Positions 7,680 through 16,618 are shown, counted from the first letter of the stretch. The stretch: DNA of 64,000 nt from Marinimicrococcus sp033875255 (GCA_033875255.1 JAWZSN010000027.1:1-64000), one strand, 5' to 3'. Translations and numbers: made by a program. Notes: generated from the sequence alone by a model not told the origin.

Positions 7680-8531
7680 ATGATCGTCGACTGCCACGTC
7701 AACATCTGGAACGAGGAGCATGTGCTGCCGCTGTTTCGCGAGCAGATGGCGCGCATCCGCCCCGGGGGCATGGGTCTGAAGGCCGATGCCGACACGCTGA
7801 ACGAGGCGATGAGCGGGGTCGACCGGGCGATCGTGTTCGCTCTGCGTTACGGCGACTCGGCCGGTATCGAGAGCGATGACGAGACCACGGCTGCCTGCGT
7901 GCGCAAATACCCGGACAAGTTCACGGGCTTTGCCTATGCCGACCCGCGGCGTGCCGATTGCATGGAGCTACTGCGCCACGCGGTCGAGACCTTGGGTCTG
8001 AAGGGGGTGAAGTTCGGCCCGATCTACAATGGCGTGGCCCTCGACGATCCGCGCATGACGCCCATCTACGAGTATTGCCAGAAGAACGACCTGCCGCTCA
8101 CCATGCACATGGGCACCACCTTCGCCAACGCGCCGCTCGATCTGGGTCGGGCGATCCATGTGGACGCGGTGGCGCGGCGCTATCCGGACCTGAAGATGAT
8201 CCTCGCCCACATGGGCCATCCCTGGCACGAGGAATGCATCGTCTGCATCCGCAAGCAGCCCAATGTCTATGCCGAGGTCTCGGCGATCTTCTACCGGCCC
8301 TGGCAGTTCTGGAACACGCTGGTCTGCGCCCAGGAATATCTGGTCACCGACAAGATCTTCTGGGGCACTGACTTTCCTTTCTCGGGGGTCGAGGAGAGCA
8401 TCGCCGGCCTGCGCAACGTCAACGCTGTGGTGGAGGGCACCGGCCTGCCGCGGGTGGCGGACGAGACCATCGAGCGCATCCTGCACAGCAACCCGTTCGA
8501 GCGCTGGTGGCACCGCGGCTCGCCTCTTTGA
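7680..8531 (+). CDS. Amidohydrolase-family metal enzyme (PF04909 type)
   Basis: A TIM-barrel amidohydrolase of the family that includes 2-pyrone-4,6-dicarboxylate lactonase, 4-oxalomesaconate hydratase and resorcylate decarboxylase, 283 residues. Residues 1-8 (MIVDCHVN) show a modified first metal motif in which DxHxH is reduced to DCHVN. GFAYADPR, LKGVKFGPIYNG, LTMHMGTTF, MILAHMGHPW and FWGTDFPFS supply the later barrel-strand residues. GGGAGG sits six bases before the ATG. It is divergent from the PhyH gene across a LacI-type operator. The exact reaction (hydrolysis, hydration or decarboxylation) cannot be told from sequence. Confidence 0.85.
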   Translation: MIVDCHVNIWNEEHVLPLFREQMARIRPGGMGLKADADTLNEAMSGVDRAIVFALRYGDSAGIESDDETTAACVRKYPDKFTGFAYADPRRADCMELLRHAVETLGLKGVKFGPIYNGVALDDPRMTPIYEYCQKNDLPLTMHMGTTFANAPLDLGRAIHVDAVARRYPDLKMILAHMGHPWHEECIVCIRKQPNVYAEVSAIFYRPWQFWNTLVCAQEYLVTDKIFWGTDFPFSGVEESIAGLRNVNAVVEGTGLPRVADETIERILHSNPFERWWHRGSPL

Positions 8532-8583
8532 GGCCTTTCGCGGGCAGGCGGACCGGGGGGAGGGAGGTCGCGGGCCCCAGGGC

Positions 8584-9100
8584 TCAGCGGCGGCGCTGGA
8601 GGAGCTGGGCGGTGCCCAGCAGTGCCACCGACAGGACGATCAGCAGCGAGGAGACCGCGGCGATGGTCGGGTCCACCTGATCGCGCAGGCCGCTGAACAT
8701 GCGGCGGGTGAGGGTCGATCGCGGGCCGCTCGAGATGAAGAGCGCGATCACGACCTCGTCCAGCGAGGTCATGAAAGCGAAGAGCCCGCCGGCGACGATC
8801 GAGTTTCTGAGCTGCGGCAGTGTCACCGTCATGAAGGCCCGAAGCCGGGTGGCGCCGAGCGAGCGCGCCACCCGCTCCTGGTTGAGGTCGAACTGCCGCA
8901 GCCCCGCCGTCACCGTCACCATCACGAAGGGGATGGCCGGGATGGAGTGGGCCAGCACGAGGCCGGGCAGGGTGTTGACCAGCCCGAGCTGGACATAGAG
9001 GCAGAAGATGCCCACGCCCAGGATGATCACCGGGATCAGCAGCGGGTTGGCCGGCCCGTAGTTCATCAAGGGCGGCACGTTGGCCTGGAGGCCGGGCGCC
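8584..9100 (-). pseudogene. 3' remnant of an ABC transporter inner-membrane permease (PotC/YdcV type)
   Basis: About 170 residues match the C-terminal two-thirds of a polyamine-type ABC permease: NPLLIPVIILGVGIF, QLGLVNTLPGLVLAHS, the EAA-like loop ERVARSLGATRLRAF, SLDEVVIALFISSG and DPTIAAVSSLLIVLS. The first roughly 100 residues, including the first two helices, are missing. Upstream of about 9100 the frame becomes low-complexity and Arg-rich, and no ATP-binding, binding-protein or partner permease gene is nearby. An ATG at 9066 could in principle start a 160-residue product. It is best read as a relic of a lost polyamine or opine ABC operon, which would fit the FAD amine oxidase next door. 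Confidence 0.75.
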
Positions 9101-9250
9101 ACGATCCGCGGCGGTTGCCGGCGGGAGCAGCGCCTGCGCCGGTTCCTGCCAGCAGGCTGATGCGAATTCTCATTGCTGCTCCCTGCTCTCGTTCTTGCTC
9201 GCCTGGACACTCCCGGTAGGGTGAGCGCGGTAGGGAGGCAACCCCGACAC

Positions 9251-10546
9251 ATGACGATCAGAAACGAGCTGGCACCGCTGGCGAACGGTCTCTGGACGGC
9301 GACGGCCCGTCCGGCCGAGGACTTTCTGCCGCTGGGTCTGGACGCAACCGCCGACGTCGCCATTGTCGGCGGCGGCTTTACCGGCCTCTCGGCCGCGTTG
9401 CACCTGGCCGAGCGCGGCGTGTCGGTGGTGCTGCTCGAGGCCGAGCAGCCGGGCTGGGGGGCTTCCGGACGCAATGGCGGCCAGGTGATTCCGGGCCTCA
9501 AGGAGGATCCCGAAGCGATCGAGCGGATCTACGGACCCGGTATGGGCCGGCGGGTGAACCGCCTGGCCGCCGCCGCTCCCGATCTCGTGTTCGACCTGAT
9601 CGACAAACACGGTATCGCCTGCGACGCCGTGCGCGGCGGCTGGCTTCAGCCCGCCCATGACGCTGCCGGGCTGCGCACCCAACAGGCTCGCGTCGAGCAG
9701 CTCCAGGCTCGCGGCGCGCCGGTCGAGCTGCTCGATCGCGCCGCGACGGCGCAGCGGCTCGGCACCTCCTCCTATCTGGGCGGCATGCTCGACCCGCGCG
9801 GCGGGGCGGTGCACCCGTTCGACTATGCGACCGGCCTCGCCGCCGCCGCCGCGCGGGCGGGAGCGCGGCTCCATGGCAACTCGCCCGTCCGCTCCCTGGG
9901 GCGCAGCGGCTCTGGGTGGCGGCTGCGGACCGCCGGCGGCAGCGTCACGGCCGGCAAGGTCCTGCTGTGCACCAACGGCTACACCGACGCACTCCTGCCT
10001 GCCCTCGCGCGCAGCGTCATCGCGGTCCGCTCGGTGCAGGTGGCGACGGAGCCGCTGCCCCAGACCCTGCGCGCAGGCATGCTCGAGGGCGGCCTGGCGG
10101 CTTCCGACACGCGGCGCCTGCTCGTCTATTTCCGGCTCGATGCCCACGGTCGGCTGCTCATCGGCGGCCGGGGCGCGCAGGGCGAGAAGGCCATCGAGGC
10201 GGCCCAGGAGCGGCTGCGCCGTCGCGCCGTGCAGCTCTACCCGCAGGTGGCGGGGGCACGATGGGCCCATCACTGGGGCGGCTACGTGGCGTTGACCGAG
10301 GATCACCTGCCGCATCTGCACGAGCCGCAGCCGGGGCTCGTCACGGGCCTCGGCTACAATGGCCGCGGCGTCGCCATGGCGACCGCGATGGGCAGGGTGC
10401 TGGCCGAGCGGGCCGCAGGAGCCGAGCCGGCCGATCTCGACTTCCCGGTCACCGGTCTGCGCGAGGTCCCCTTCCACGCGCTGCGCCGGCCGATCGTCGG
10501 TACCATCGCCGCCTGGTACGCGGTGCGCGACCGGCTAAGCTTCTAG
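9251..10546 (+). CDS. FAD-dependent amine/amino acid oxidoreductase (DAO family, PuuB-like)
   Basis: A flavoprotein of the D-amino-acid-oxidase/glycine oxidase superfamily, 431 residues. ADVAIVGGGFTGLSAALHL (about 35-53) is the N-terminal FAD-binding motif. WGASGRNGGQV is the signature shared with gamma-glutamylputrescine oxidase (PuuB) and related enzymes. HWGGYVALTEDHLPHL and GLGYNGRGVAMATAMG form the C-terminal flavin and substrate region. The ATG at 9251 is preferred to an upstream in-frame start because GGGAGG lies just before it and family members begin close to this point. A polyamine-type permease remnant sits alongside, which supports oxidation of a polyamine derivative. Exact substrate uncertain. 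Confidence 0.85.
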   Translation: MTIRNELAPLANGLWTATARPAEDFLPLGLDATADVAIVGGGFTGLSAALHLAERGVSVVLLEAEQPGWGASGRNGGQVIPGLKEDPEAIERIYGPGMGRRVNRLAAAAPDLVFDLIDKHGIACDAVRGGWLQPAHDAAGLRTQQARVEQLQARGAPVELLDRAATAQRLGTSSYLGGMLDPRGGAVHPFDYATGLAAAAARAGARLHGNSPVRSLGRSGSGWRLRTAGGSVTAGKVLLCTNGYTDALLPALARSVIAVRSVQVATEPLPQTLRAGMLEGGLAASDTRRLLVYFRLDAHGRLLIGGRGAQGEKAIEAAQERLRRRAVQLYPQVAGARWAHHWGGYVALTEDHLPHLHEPQPGLVTGLGYNGRGVAMATAMGRVLAERAAGAEPADLDFPVTGLREVPFHALRRPIVGTIAAWYAVRDRLSF

Positions 10547-10555
10547 GCGTCCGGC

Positions 10556-11566
10556 TCAGTGCCGGCGCGGCATGTGCAGCATCAGCTCGCGGTCGGTGGA
10601 GGCTACCTCCACGAGCCGCTCCTCGCCGTCGCCGACGACCGTGAGCGGCACCGTGACGCCCGCCGGCCCGAGCGCCCAAAGCTGCCGGTAGAAATCGGCC
10701 AGATCCTCGGTCGGCTCCTCGCCCAGCGCCGCGATCACGTCGCCCTCCTCGAGGCCGGCTTTCTCGGCAGGCCCGCCGGGGGCGACGCCGATCACCGTCA
10801 GCAGGCCGCGCTGCTCGACCAGATGGAGCCCCAGCCACGGGCGGGCAGGGCGGTCGACGCGGCCCGAGCGGCTGAGCTCGCCCAGGATCGGCTGGAGCAC
10901 GTCGATCGGCACCACCATGTTGCCGGTCACCGCCTTTTCGGCCGTCATCTCGGCCTGGATCAGCAGCGAGCCGATGCCGACCAGCCGACCGTCCGGACCG
11001 ATGCAGGCGGCACCGCCCCAGTGGGGATGCGCCGGCACCGTGAAGAGCGCCTCCTCAAGCAGATATTCCCAGTAGCCGGCAAACTCCCGCTTCGCCACCA
11101 GTGAGGTCTGCAGCGCCGAGGCCCGGCCGCCGGCGGCAACCATCAGCAGGTCGCTGCCGGGCTCCAGCGGTCCGCTCGAGCCGAGCTCCAGCGGCTGCAC
11201 GCCCAGATCATCGAACAGCCGCAGCAGGCCGAAGCCGGTCGCGAAGTCATAGGCCAGCACATGCGCCGGGACGACCGTGCCCCGCCGCGAGGTCAGCCAG
11301 ACCTGCTCGGCCTCGTTGATGAGGTAGCCGACGGTGAGCGCAAGCTCGCCCTTGCCGATGATCACGGCGCTGCCGTGCCGCTCGGTGCCGAGGTTGGAGG
11401 CGGTGAAGGCTTCGGCGGGGACGACGGCGCGCAGCTGGACCACGGCATCGAGAACCGGGTCGAGGGCAAAGGCCAGCGCCGCCGGATCGGGCTGGGCAGT
11501 CGCCGGTATCGTCCATTCCTCGCTGCTCACGACAGGCATGTCTCCAAGATTGCGGTCTTCAGGCAT
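10556..11566 (-). CDS. HtrA-like PDZ protein with degenerate protease domain
   Basis: 336 residues with the layout of a trypsin-like HtrA domain followed by one PDZ domain (about 243-320; RPWLGLHLVEQ, GGPAEKAGLEEGDVIAAL). All three catalytic positions look replaced. The usual TNNHVV becomes LTVGYL (77-82), the Asp site TDLAVL becomes ATGFGLL (109-115), and the GNSGGP serine loop becomes PHWGGAA (181-187). The fold-keeping residues persist (GSAVIIGKG, GRLVGIGSLL). No signal peptide is visible from this start. The start is uncertain, since MPVV at 11539 is an alternative. It probably acts as a peptide-binding or chaperone-like scaffold, not a protease. It is divergent from the methyltransferase at 11808. 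Confidence 0.75.
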   Translation of the reverse strand: MPEDRNLGDMPVVSSEEWTIPATAQPDPAALAFALDPVLDAVVQLRAVVPAEAFTASNLGTERHGSAVIIGKGELALTVGYLINEAEQVWLTSRRGTVVPAHVLAYDFATGFGLLRLFDDLGVQPLELGSSGPLEPGSDLLMVAAGGRASALQTSLVAKREFAGYWEYLLEEALFTVPAHPHWGGAACIGPDGRLVGIGSLLIQAEMTAEKAVTGNMVVPIDVLQPILGELSRSGRVDRPARPWLGLHLVEQRGLLTVIGVAPGGPAEKAGLEEGDVIAALGEEPTEDLADFYRQLWALGPAGVTVPLTVVGDGEERLVEVASTDRELMLHMPRRH

Positions 11567-11807
11567 AGATCGCCCGTGCGGGCGCGAGGTCAACAGGAGG
11601 CGCGGCTGCAGTCCTTGCGGGAGACAGGCGGGCATGGCAAGCCGTGTTCTCATGGGATTGAACGGGTCGTATCCGTTCCGATCTCTCTTCGTACTCCTTT
11701 GTCTGGGGATAATTTGCCCCATTCGTGACATAGACGTCGCCACGAGCACGCGATGGGAACGGCTTCGCCTGCTCTGGGGTACGGCATTGCCCGTGTGGAG
11801 CGTTCGG

Positions 11808-12377
11808 ATGAACGAGGATCGGGGCCGCTGGGACAAACGCTGGGGCGAGCGCGGTCCGCAGGAAGCGATGCCTGAGCCGTGGCTCGCCGCCAAGGCCGGC
11901 CAGCTGCCGCAGGGCGCCGTGCTCGACGTGGCTTGCGGGCAGGGGCGCCACGCCCTCTGGCTCGCGGCACGCGGCTGGCGGGTGACCGCCCTCGACGTCT
12001 CGCCGGTGGCGCTTGCGACGCTGCGCGAGCGCGCTGCGGCACGCGGGCTGGACGTGGCGACCGTCGCCCGCGACCTCGACGATCCGGCAGCTCTCGATGA
12101 TCTCGGGCCGTTCGCTGGAATCGTCGTGACCCGCTACAAGCCGGATGCGGCGCAGTGGCGGAGGCTGGCATCACGGCTGGCGCCGGGGGGTGTCTTGCTG
12201 CTGCTCTCCTTCGGCAAGGAAAAGGCCCGTAGCGGCTTCAACCCGCGCTTCTGCCTCGACGAGGCGCAGCTGCGGGAGACGCTCGGCGGCATGCTCGAAT
12301 GCGTGGCCTACGAGCGTCTGGGGCCGGAGCAGGATTATCTCGAAGGCTCGCTGTGGCGGCGACCGGAGGCCCGGTAG
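11808..12377 (+). CDS. Class I SAM-dependent methyltransferase
   Basis: 189 residues with the Rossmann-like methyltransferase core. VLDVACGQGRHALWLAARG is motif I with the SAM-binding glycines, VTALDVSPVAL holds the acidic ribose-binding residue of motif II, and LAPGGVLLLLSFG is the later strand. It is related to the short tellurite/thiopurine-type methyltransferases. Substrate unknown. The start ATG follows GTGGAG by about ten bases. A longer upstream open frame is not convincing. It stands 62 bp before gnd on the same strand and might be cotranscribed, though no functional link is apparent. Confidence 0.85.
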   Translation: MNEDRGRWDKRWGERGPQEAMPEPWLAAKAGQLPQGAVLDVACGQGRHALWLAARGWRVTALDVSPVALATLRERAAARGLDVATVARDLDDPAALDDLGPFAGIVVTRYKPDAAQWRRLASRLAPGGVLLLLSFGKEKARSGFNPRFCLDEAQLRETLGGMLECVAYERLGPEQDYLEGSLWRRPEAR

Positions 12378-12439
12378 CCGCAGCCGGCGCATCCGCCTAT
12401 AGAGGGCGTCGGAGCGCATGTGCGGAGGGTGAGGGGACA

Positions 12440-13843
12440 ATGGCGGCCACGGCCGACATCGGCATCGTCGGACTGGGCGTGATGGGGCGCAACCTCGCGC
12501 TCAACATGCGCGATCGGGGCTTTGCGGTCTGCGGCCTCGACCGCAGCGAGGCGGCGCGCGAGCGTGCCGCCGCCGCGGACATCCGGGTGGTCGACAACCT
12601 GCCCGAGCTCATCACCCGCCTCAGGCGCCCGCGGCGTGTGCTGCTGATGCTGCCGGCCGGCAACGCCATCGACGAGCAGCTGGCCGACCTGCTGCCGTGG
12701 CTCGACGAGGGCGACGCGGTGATCGAGGGCGGCAACAGCCACTATCGCGACACCATGCGGCGCGCGCCGATGCTCGAGCGCCGCGGCTTCGGCTATCTGG
12801 GCCTGGGCGTCTCGGGCGGCGAGGAGGGGGCGCGGCACGGGCCGGCGCTCATGGCCGGCGGCAGCGAGGCCGCCTGGACCGCCGTGGCGCCGGTGCTGGA
12901 GGCGATCGCCGCCAGGGTGGAGGGCGAGCCCTGCGCCGCGCGGGTCGGCGCCGACGGTGCCGGGCACTTTGTGAAGACCGTGCACAACGGCATCGAATAT
13001 GCCGTGATGCAGCTCATCGCCGAGACCTGGAGCCTGATGGCGGCGGCCGGCCTGGCGCACGAGGAGGCTGCCGACAGGTTCGCCGCCTGGGCGAAGGGAC
13101 CGCTCGGCTCCTATCTGGTCGAGATCACTGCGCAGATCCTCCGCCGGCGCGATCCGGAGACCGGCGGACCGGCCATCGAGGTCATTCGCGATCGGGCGGA
13201 GCAGAAAGGCACGGGTGCCTGGGCCAGCGTCGCCGCCCTCGAGCTCGGCGTGCCCGCCCCTACCATCATCGAGGCGGCCCAGGCGCGCAGCCTCTCGGCG
13301 ATGTGGGAGCTGCGCGAGCAGCTCGCTGCCGCTCGTCCGCTGGCGGGGGCCGCGGCGACGACAAGTAGCCCCGAGCGGCTCGGGGAGGCGCTGATGGCAG
13401 CCACGGTAGCGGCCTATGCGCAGGGCTTCGCGTTGATCCGCGCAGCCGGCGAGGCGCATCGCTGGGACGTCGATCTCGCCACGGTGGCACGGCTCTGGCG
13501 TGGCGGCTGCATCATCCGCGCTCGGCTCCTGGGTCCCATAGCGGAAGCCTGCCTGCGATCGCCCGGTGCGCCCTCGCTGCTGGCTGATCCGGCCTTCGGC
13601 GCGCTTGCCTGGGAACGGCTCGACGCCCTCCGCGAGGCAGCACTCGCGGGGCAGGCCTCGGGTCTGCCGGTGCCGGCCCTGGCCTCGGCGCTGGCGTTCC
13701 TGGACGGCAGCCGCACCGCGCGCTCGGCGCTGAGCCTGGTCCAGGCACAGCGCGACTTCTTTGGCGCGCACGGGCTCGAGCGGACCGACCGGCCCGGGCG
13801 CTTCCATTTCGACTGGACCGGCAACGGGGAAGGCGCGCCGTGA
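12440..13843 (+). CDS. gnd: 6-phosphogluconate dehydrogenase, decarboxylating
   Basis: Oxidises and decarboxylates 6-phosphogluconate to ribulose 5-phosphate with NADP (pentose phosphate pathway), cytosolic; 467 residues, full length for the family. The N-terminal dinucleotide loop GLGVMG is at 11-16, followed by GNSHYRDT and LGLGVSGGEEGARHGPALM. GAGHFVKTVHNGIEYAVMQ contains the catalytic Lys and substrate residues, and RDRAEQKGTGAW the phosphate-binding region. A short C-terminal arm is present. GAGGGG precedes the ATG. It shares a 4-bp GTGA overlap with gluconokinase, so gluconate can be channelled gluconate to 6-phosphogluconate to ribulose 5-phosphate by two adjacent enzymes. Confidence 0.95.
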   Translation: MAATADIGIVGLGVMGRNLALNMRDRGFAVCGLDRSEAARERAAAADIRVVDNLPELITRLRRPRRVLLMLPAGNAIDEQLADLLPWLDEGDAVIEGGNSHYRDTMRRAPMLERRGFGYLGLGVSGGEEGARHGPALMAGGSEAAWTAVAPVLEAIAARVEGEPCAARVGADGAGHFVKTVHNGIEYAVMQLIAETWSLMAAAGLAHEEAADRFAAWAKGPLGSYLVEITAQILRRRDPETGGPAIEVIRDRAEQKGTGAWASVAALELGVPAPTIIEAAQARSLSAMWELREQLAAARPLAGAAATTSSPERLGEALMAATVAAYAQGFALIRAAGEAHRWDVDLATVARLWRGGCIIRARLLGPIAEACLRSPGAPSLLADPAFGALAWERLDALREAALAGQASGLPVPALASALAFLDGSRTARSALSLVQAQRDFFGAHGLERTDRPGRFHFDWTGNGEGAP

Positions 13844-14352
13844 TCGTCGTGGTGATGGGTGTGACCAGCGTCGGCAAGACCACGGTCGGGCTGCTCCTGG
13901 CCGAGGCGCTGGAGGCGCACTATGCGGAGGGGGATTCCTATCATCCGCCCGCCAATGTCGAGAAGATGCGGCAGGGCGGCGCGCTCGACGACGCCGACCG
14001 CGCGCCATGGCTGGAGGCCATCGCCGCCGACATGCGCCGCTGGCAGGCCGAAGGCAGGAGTGCGGTCGTCACCTGCTCGGCGCTCAAGCGCAGCTACCGC
14101 GACGTGCTGCGCGGCGCCGGGCCCGGCGTGCGCTTCGCCTGGCTCACCGGCGACCCGGCGGTAATCCGCGGGCGCATGGAGGGCAGGCAGGGCCACTACA
14201 TGCCCGTGACGTTGCTGCCCTCGCAGCTCGCAACCCTCGAAAGCCCCACTGACGAGCCCGACGTGGTGGCCGTGGACGTCGCCGGCACCCCGGGGGAGGT
14301 GGCGCAAGCCGTGCTGCGGGCGCTGGCTGTCTCGCGGGACGCCGCTTCCTAG
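13840..14352 (+). CDS. gntK: Gluconokinase
   Basis: ATP-dependent phosphorylation of D-gluconate to 6-phosphogluconate, 170 residues, typical of the GntK family. The Walker A loop GVTSVGKTT is at 7-15. EGDSYHPPANVEKM and CSALKRSYRDVLR are diagnostic substrate and lid segments, and GRQGHYMPVTLLPSQLATLE is the family's C-terminal signature. It starts at GTG 13840, overlapping the gnd stop by four bases (GTGA), so translation is coupled. The neighbouring TRAP transporter (from 14888) is a likely supplier of the sugar acid. Confidence 0.95.
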   Translation: MIVVVMGVTSVGKTTVGLLLAEALEAHYAEGDSYHPPANVEKMRQGGALDDADRAPWLEAIAADMRRWQAEGRSAVVTCSALKRSYRDVLRGAGPGVRFAWLTGDPAVIRGRMEGRQGHYMPVTLLPSQLATLESPTDEPDVVAVDVAGTPGEVAQAVLRALAVSRDAAS

Positions 14353-14887
14353 CGCGGGTCCCGGTCTGCTGGACAGCCTGCCCTAGACCGAACGCCCCGA
14401 GCTCGCCGGCGGCAGAGCCGTGCGAGTTGCTTCGCGCGGCCAGTCCTTCTCGCGGGGTTGGCGGCGGGCCTGGCGAACGCGCGATCGCGCTCACGACACG
14501 GATCCTGCGCCCGCCCACACACAGCGTTGCCCGCCTGCTGGGGCGTGCCGGAAGAGCGCGCGCCGGGGAGCATGTCGTTGACGGGTCCGGGCCGGGCGGA
14601 TAAGCCGGTGGGCAAGAACGTTTAATTGTCGGGGGTTCGACGTTTTTTCCCGCCGTGAGCGGCTCGGGCGACCGTGTGTCGGCCTCGACTTCCGGCAAAC
14701 CGCCCCTTGCGCCTGGCGCGGCCGACCGGTGCCACGGCCGGTGAGGCTCGGGCCCCGGTGGGCGGCGATCTGAACGCCCCGACTGCGCGATAGTGCCTGG
14801 TGCTCTGCAGGGGCTGCCCCCTGGCCGGCGGGCGGTCTGCCGTCGACCGATGCACCGACGAGAAGATCCACAAGGGAGGGAACGAAG
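14353..14887. other. 535-bp intergenic stretch before the second TRAP operon
   Basis: No convincing gene on either strand: the open frames here are Arg/Pro-rich shadows. A poly-T run (TTTTTT, about 14643-14648) follows a GC-rich segment but has no clear stem. The promoter for the TRAP genes must lie here, but no confident -35/-10 pair or operator could be picked out. Confidence 0.5.
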
Positions 14888-15985
14888 ATGGACGCCAGAC
14901 AGAAGATCCGCCGCAAGGCGATGCGAGGCATGACGGCAGCCGCTCTCGGCGCGGCGATGACGGTCAGCTTCGGCGCCGCACAGGTCGAGGCCGCCGATTA
15001 CACGATGGCGATCGCCTATCTCGCGCCGGAAGATTTCGGCAACGAGGTTCACCCGTCGCTGACCCACTTCAAGGCCATCGTCGAGGCGGGCACCAACGGC
15101 GCTGTCGAGGTCCAGCTCTTCGGTGGCGGCCAGCTTGGCTCGGAGGTCGAGACCGCCAAGCAGGCCCAGGACGGCATGCTGCTGCAGGCAAGCGTGATCT
15201 CCTCCGGCGCCATGTCGTCGTTCTACCGCAACTATCAGGCGGTGACCGCGCCGTTCCTCTTTCCCGACTATCGCGCCGCCCATGCCTTCTTCGACGGAGC
15301 CTGGTTCGCGGACTTCATGAAGGGCTCGATCGAATCGTCCGGCCTGCGCTATCTGGGAACCTTCGATGATGGCGGCGGCTTCGTCGCATTTACCAACAAC
15401 CAGCGGCTCATCAAGACGCTCGACGACATCAAGGGCCTGAAGATCCGCGTCGAGGAGAACCCGGCGCATGTGGCGGTGATGAAGGCGCTGGGCGCGTCGG
15501 CCACGCCGCTGCCCTGGGGCGAGGTGGTGACGGCGCTGTCGACCGGGCTGGCCGACGGTCAGTTCAACGCGCCCGGCGTCAGCAAGTTCTACAAGCTCTG
15601 GGAAGTGAACGACTACACGACCCTGAGCCGGCACATCTACAACTCGCAATCCTGGGTACTCAGCGAGAAGTGGTACCAGTCCCTGCCGGAAGAGCACCAG
15701 GAGGTTCTGATCCGCGCCGCCCGCGAGACCATCGGGATCGGCCACGGCATCTCCTCGCTCCAGGCGATCGAGGGCTGGGAGATGTCCTGCGCCGAGTTCA
15801 AGGAATGCTACGTGCTCCCGGTCGAGGAGCGGCAGAAGATGGCCGAGGTCGCACGCCCGGCGTGGCGGACCTGGATAACCACTGACTTCGGGCTGGACGC
15901 CGATCTGGTGGACGGGCTTCTGGGCGAGGTCGACCGTATCGTGGCCGAGCAGAAGGTCGACGACATGGAGCAGTACGGGAAGTAA
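14888..15985 (+). CDS. dctP: TRAP transporter substrate-binding protein (DctP family), second operon
   Basis: A periplasmic binding protein, 365 residues, with a long signal peptide (Arg/Lys-rich start, then AALGAAMTVSFGAAQVEA to about residue 36). The mature protein shows the DctP layout: QLFGGGQLGSEVETAKQAQDG, LKGLKIRVEENPAHVAVMKALGA with the binding Arg, and LSTGLADGQFNAPGVSKFY. AAGGGAGGGAACG precedes the ATG. It is the first gene of a P-Q-M operon directly downstream of gnd-gntK, which points to gluconate or another sugar acid as cargo (inference from context). A strong hairpin lies between it and the Q gene. Confidence 0.92.
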   Translation: MDARQKIRRKAMRGMTAAALGAAMTVSFGAAQVEAADYTMAIAYLAPEDFGNEVHPSLTHFKAIVEAGTNGAVEVQLFGGGQLGSEVETAKQAQDGMLLQASVISSGAMSSFYRNYQAVTAPFLFPDYRAAHAFFDGAWFADFMKGSIESSGLRYLGTFDDGGGFVAFTNNQRLIKTLDDIKGLKIRVEENPAHVAVMKALGASATPLPWGEVVTALSTGLADGQFNAPGVSKFYKLWEVNDYTTLSRHIYNSQSWVLSEKWYQSLPEEHQEVLIRAARETIGIGHGISSLQAIEGWEMSCAEFKECYVLPVEERQKMAEVARPAWRTWITTDFGLDADLVDGLLGEVDRIVAEQKVDDMEQYGK

Positions 15986-16000
15986 GCGGAACCGAACTGC

Positions 16001-16031
16001 GTCGGGCCGGCCATCGTGAGGCTGGCCCGAC
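16001..16031 (+). promoter_or_regulatory. Intergenic hairpin between dctP and dctQ, second operon
   Basis: GTCGGGCCGGCC (16001-16012) pairs with GGCTGGCCCGAC (16020-16031) through 12 bp including one G-U, with a 7-nt loop. There is no T-tract. A GTG at 16016 lies inside the loop, which argues that dctQ starts downstream of the hairpin. Same position and likely role as the hairpin at 3378-3405. Confidence 0.65.
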
Positions 16032-16048
16032 GCCGGTCATCGAGTCCG

Positions 16049-16618
16049 ATGCGGGATAATCAGAAAGCCTGGTTCATGACGTTCTTGCCCCGACTGGCAT
16101 CGTTCAGCGATGCTGTCGATCGCGCGGTCACCGCCATTTGTGTGGTCTCGATCCTGGTCATGCTGGGGATCTCGTTCGTCGGGTTCTTCTACATGATCAT
16201 CACCGGCGCCGCCCTGAGCTGGACCTATTCGCTGGCCCGCCTGTTCATTCCCTGGCTCGGCCTGCTGAGCATCACCGTCGCGTTCAAGCGCGGTGAGCAC
16301 ATCGCCATGAGCTCGCTGCTCGAGATCCTGCCGACGCGTCTGGCCGGTCTGTTCAGGGTGTGCAACCGCGGAATATTGCTGTTGTTCGCCTTGATGATGG
16401 TCTGGTTCGGCATGAAGTACACAATCTCGTCGACCGATTACTTCATGGTCTCCGACCAGATCCAGATACACGCGCGCTTCGTGACTGTAGTGGCGCCGAT
16501 CAGCGGGCTGATCCTCGTGATCCATGTGCTGGGCGGCGGCAACCTCTTCGATCCGCCCGACCTGCTGGAGCCCGACGAGCTCAACGCCGTGCCGGCCGGG
16601 CGAAAGGCCGACGCATGA
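16049..16618 (+). CDS. dctQ: TRAP transporter small permease (DctQ family), second operon
   Basis: The small membrane subunit, 189 residues from ATG 16049; an ATG at 16076 is also possible and would better match the usual N-terminus. Four hydrophobic helices are seen (AICVVSILVMLGISFVGFFY, LARLFIPWLGLLSITVAF, ILLLFALMMVWFGMKY, VVAPISGLILVIHVL). KRGEHIAMSSLLEILP is the conserved cytoplasmic loop. The start is placed after the stable hairpin at 16001-16031. The stop overlaps the dctM start (ATGA). Confidence 0.88.
   Translation: MRDNQKAWFMTFLPRLASFSDAVDRAVTAICVVSILVMLGISFVGFFYMIITGAALSWTYSLARLFIPWLGLLSITVAFKRGEHIAMSSLLEILPTRLAGLFRVCNRGILLLFALMMVWFGMKYTISSTDYFMVSDQIQIHARFVTVVAPISGLILVIHVLGGGNLFDPPDLLEPDELNAVPAGRKADA

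Noticed and set aside
14578..14604. TTGACG and GATAAG as a sigma-70 promoter for the second TRAP operon
   Set aside because: Spacing is only 15 bp and the -10 is poor, and it lies about 280 bp before the gene.
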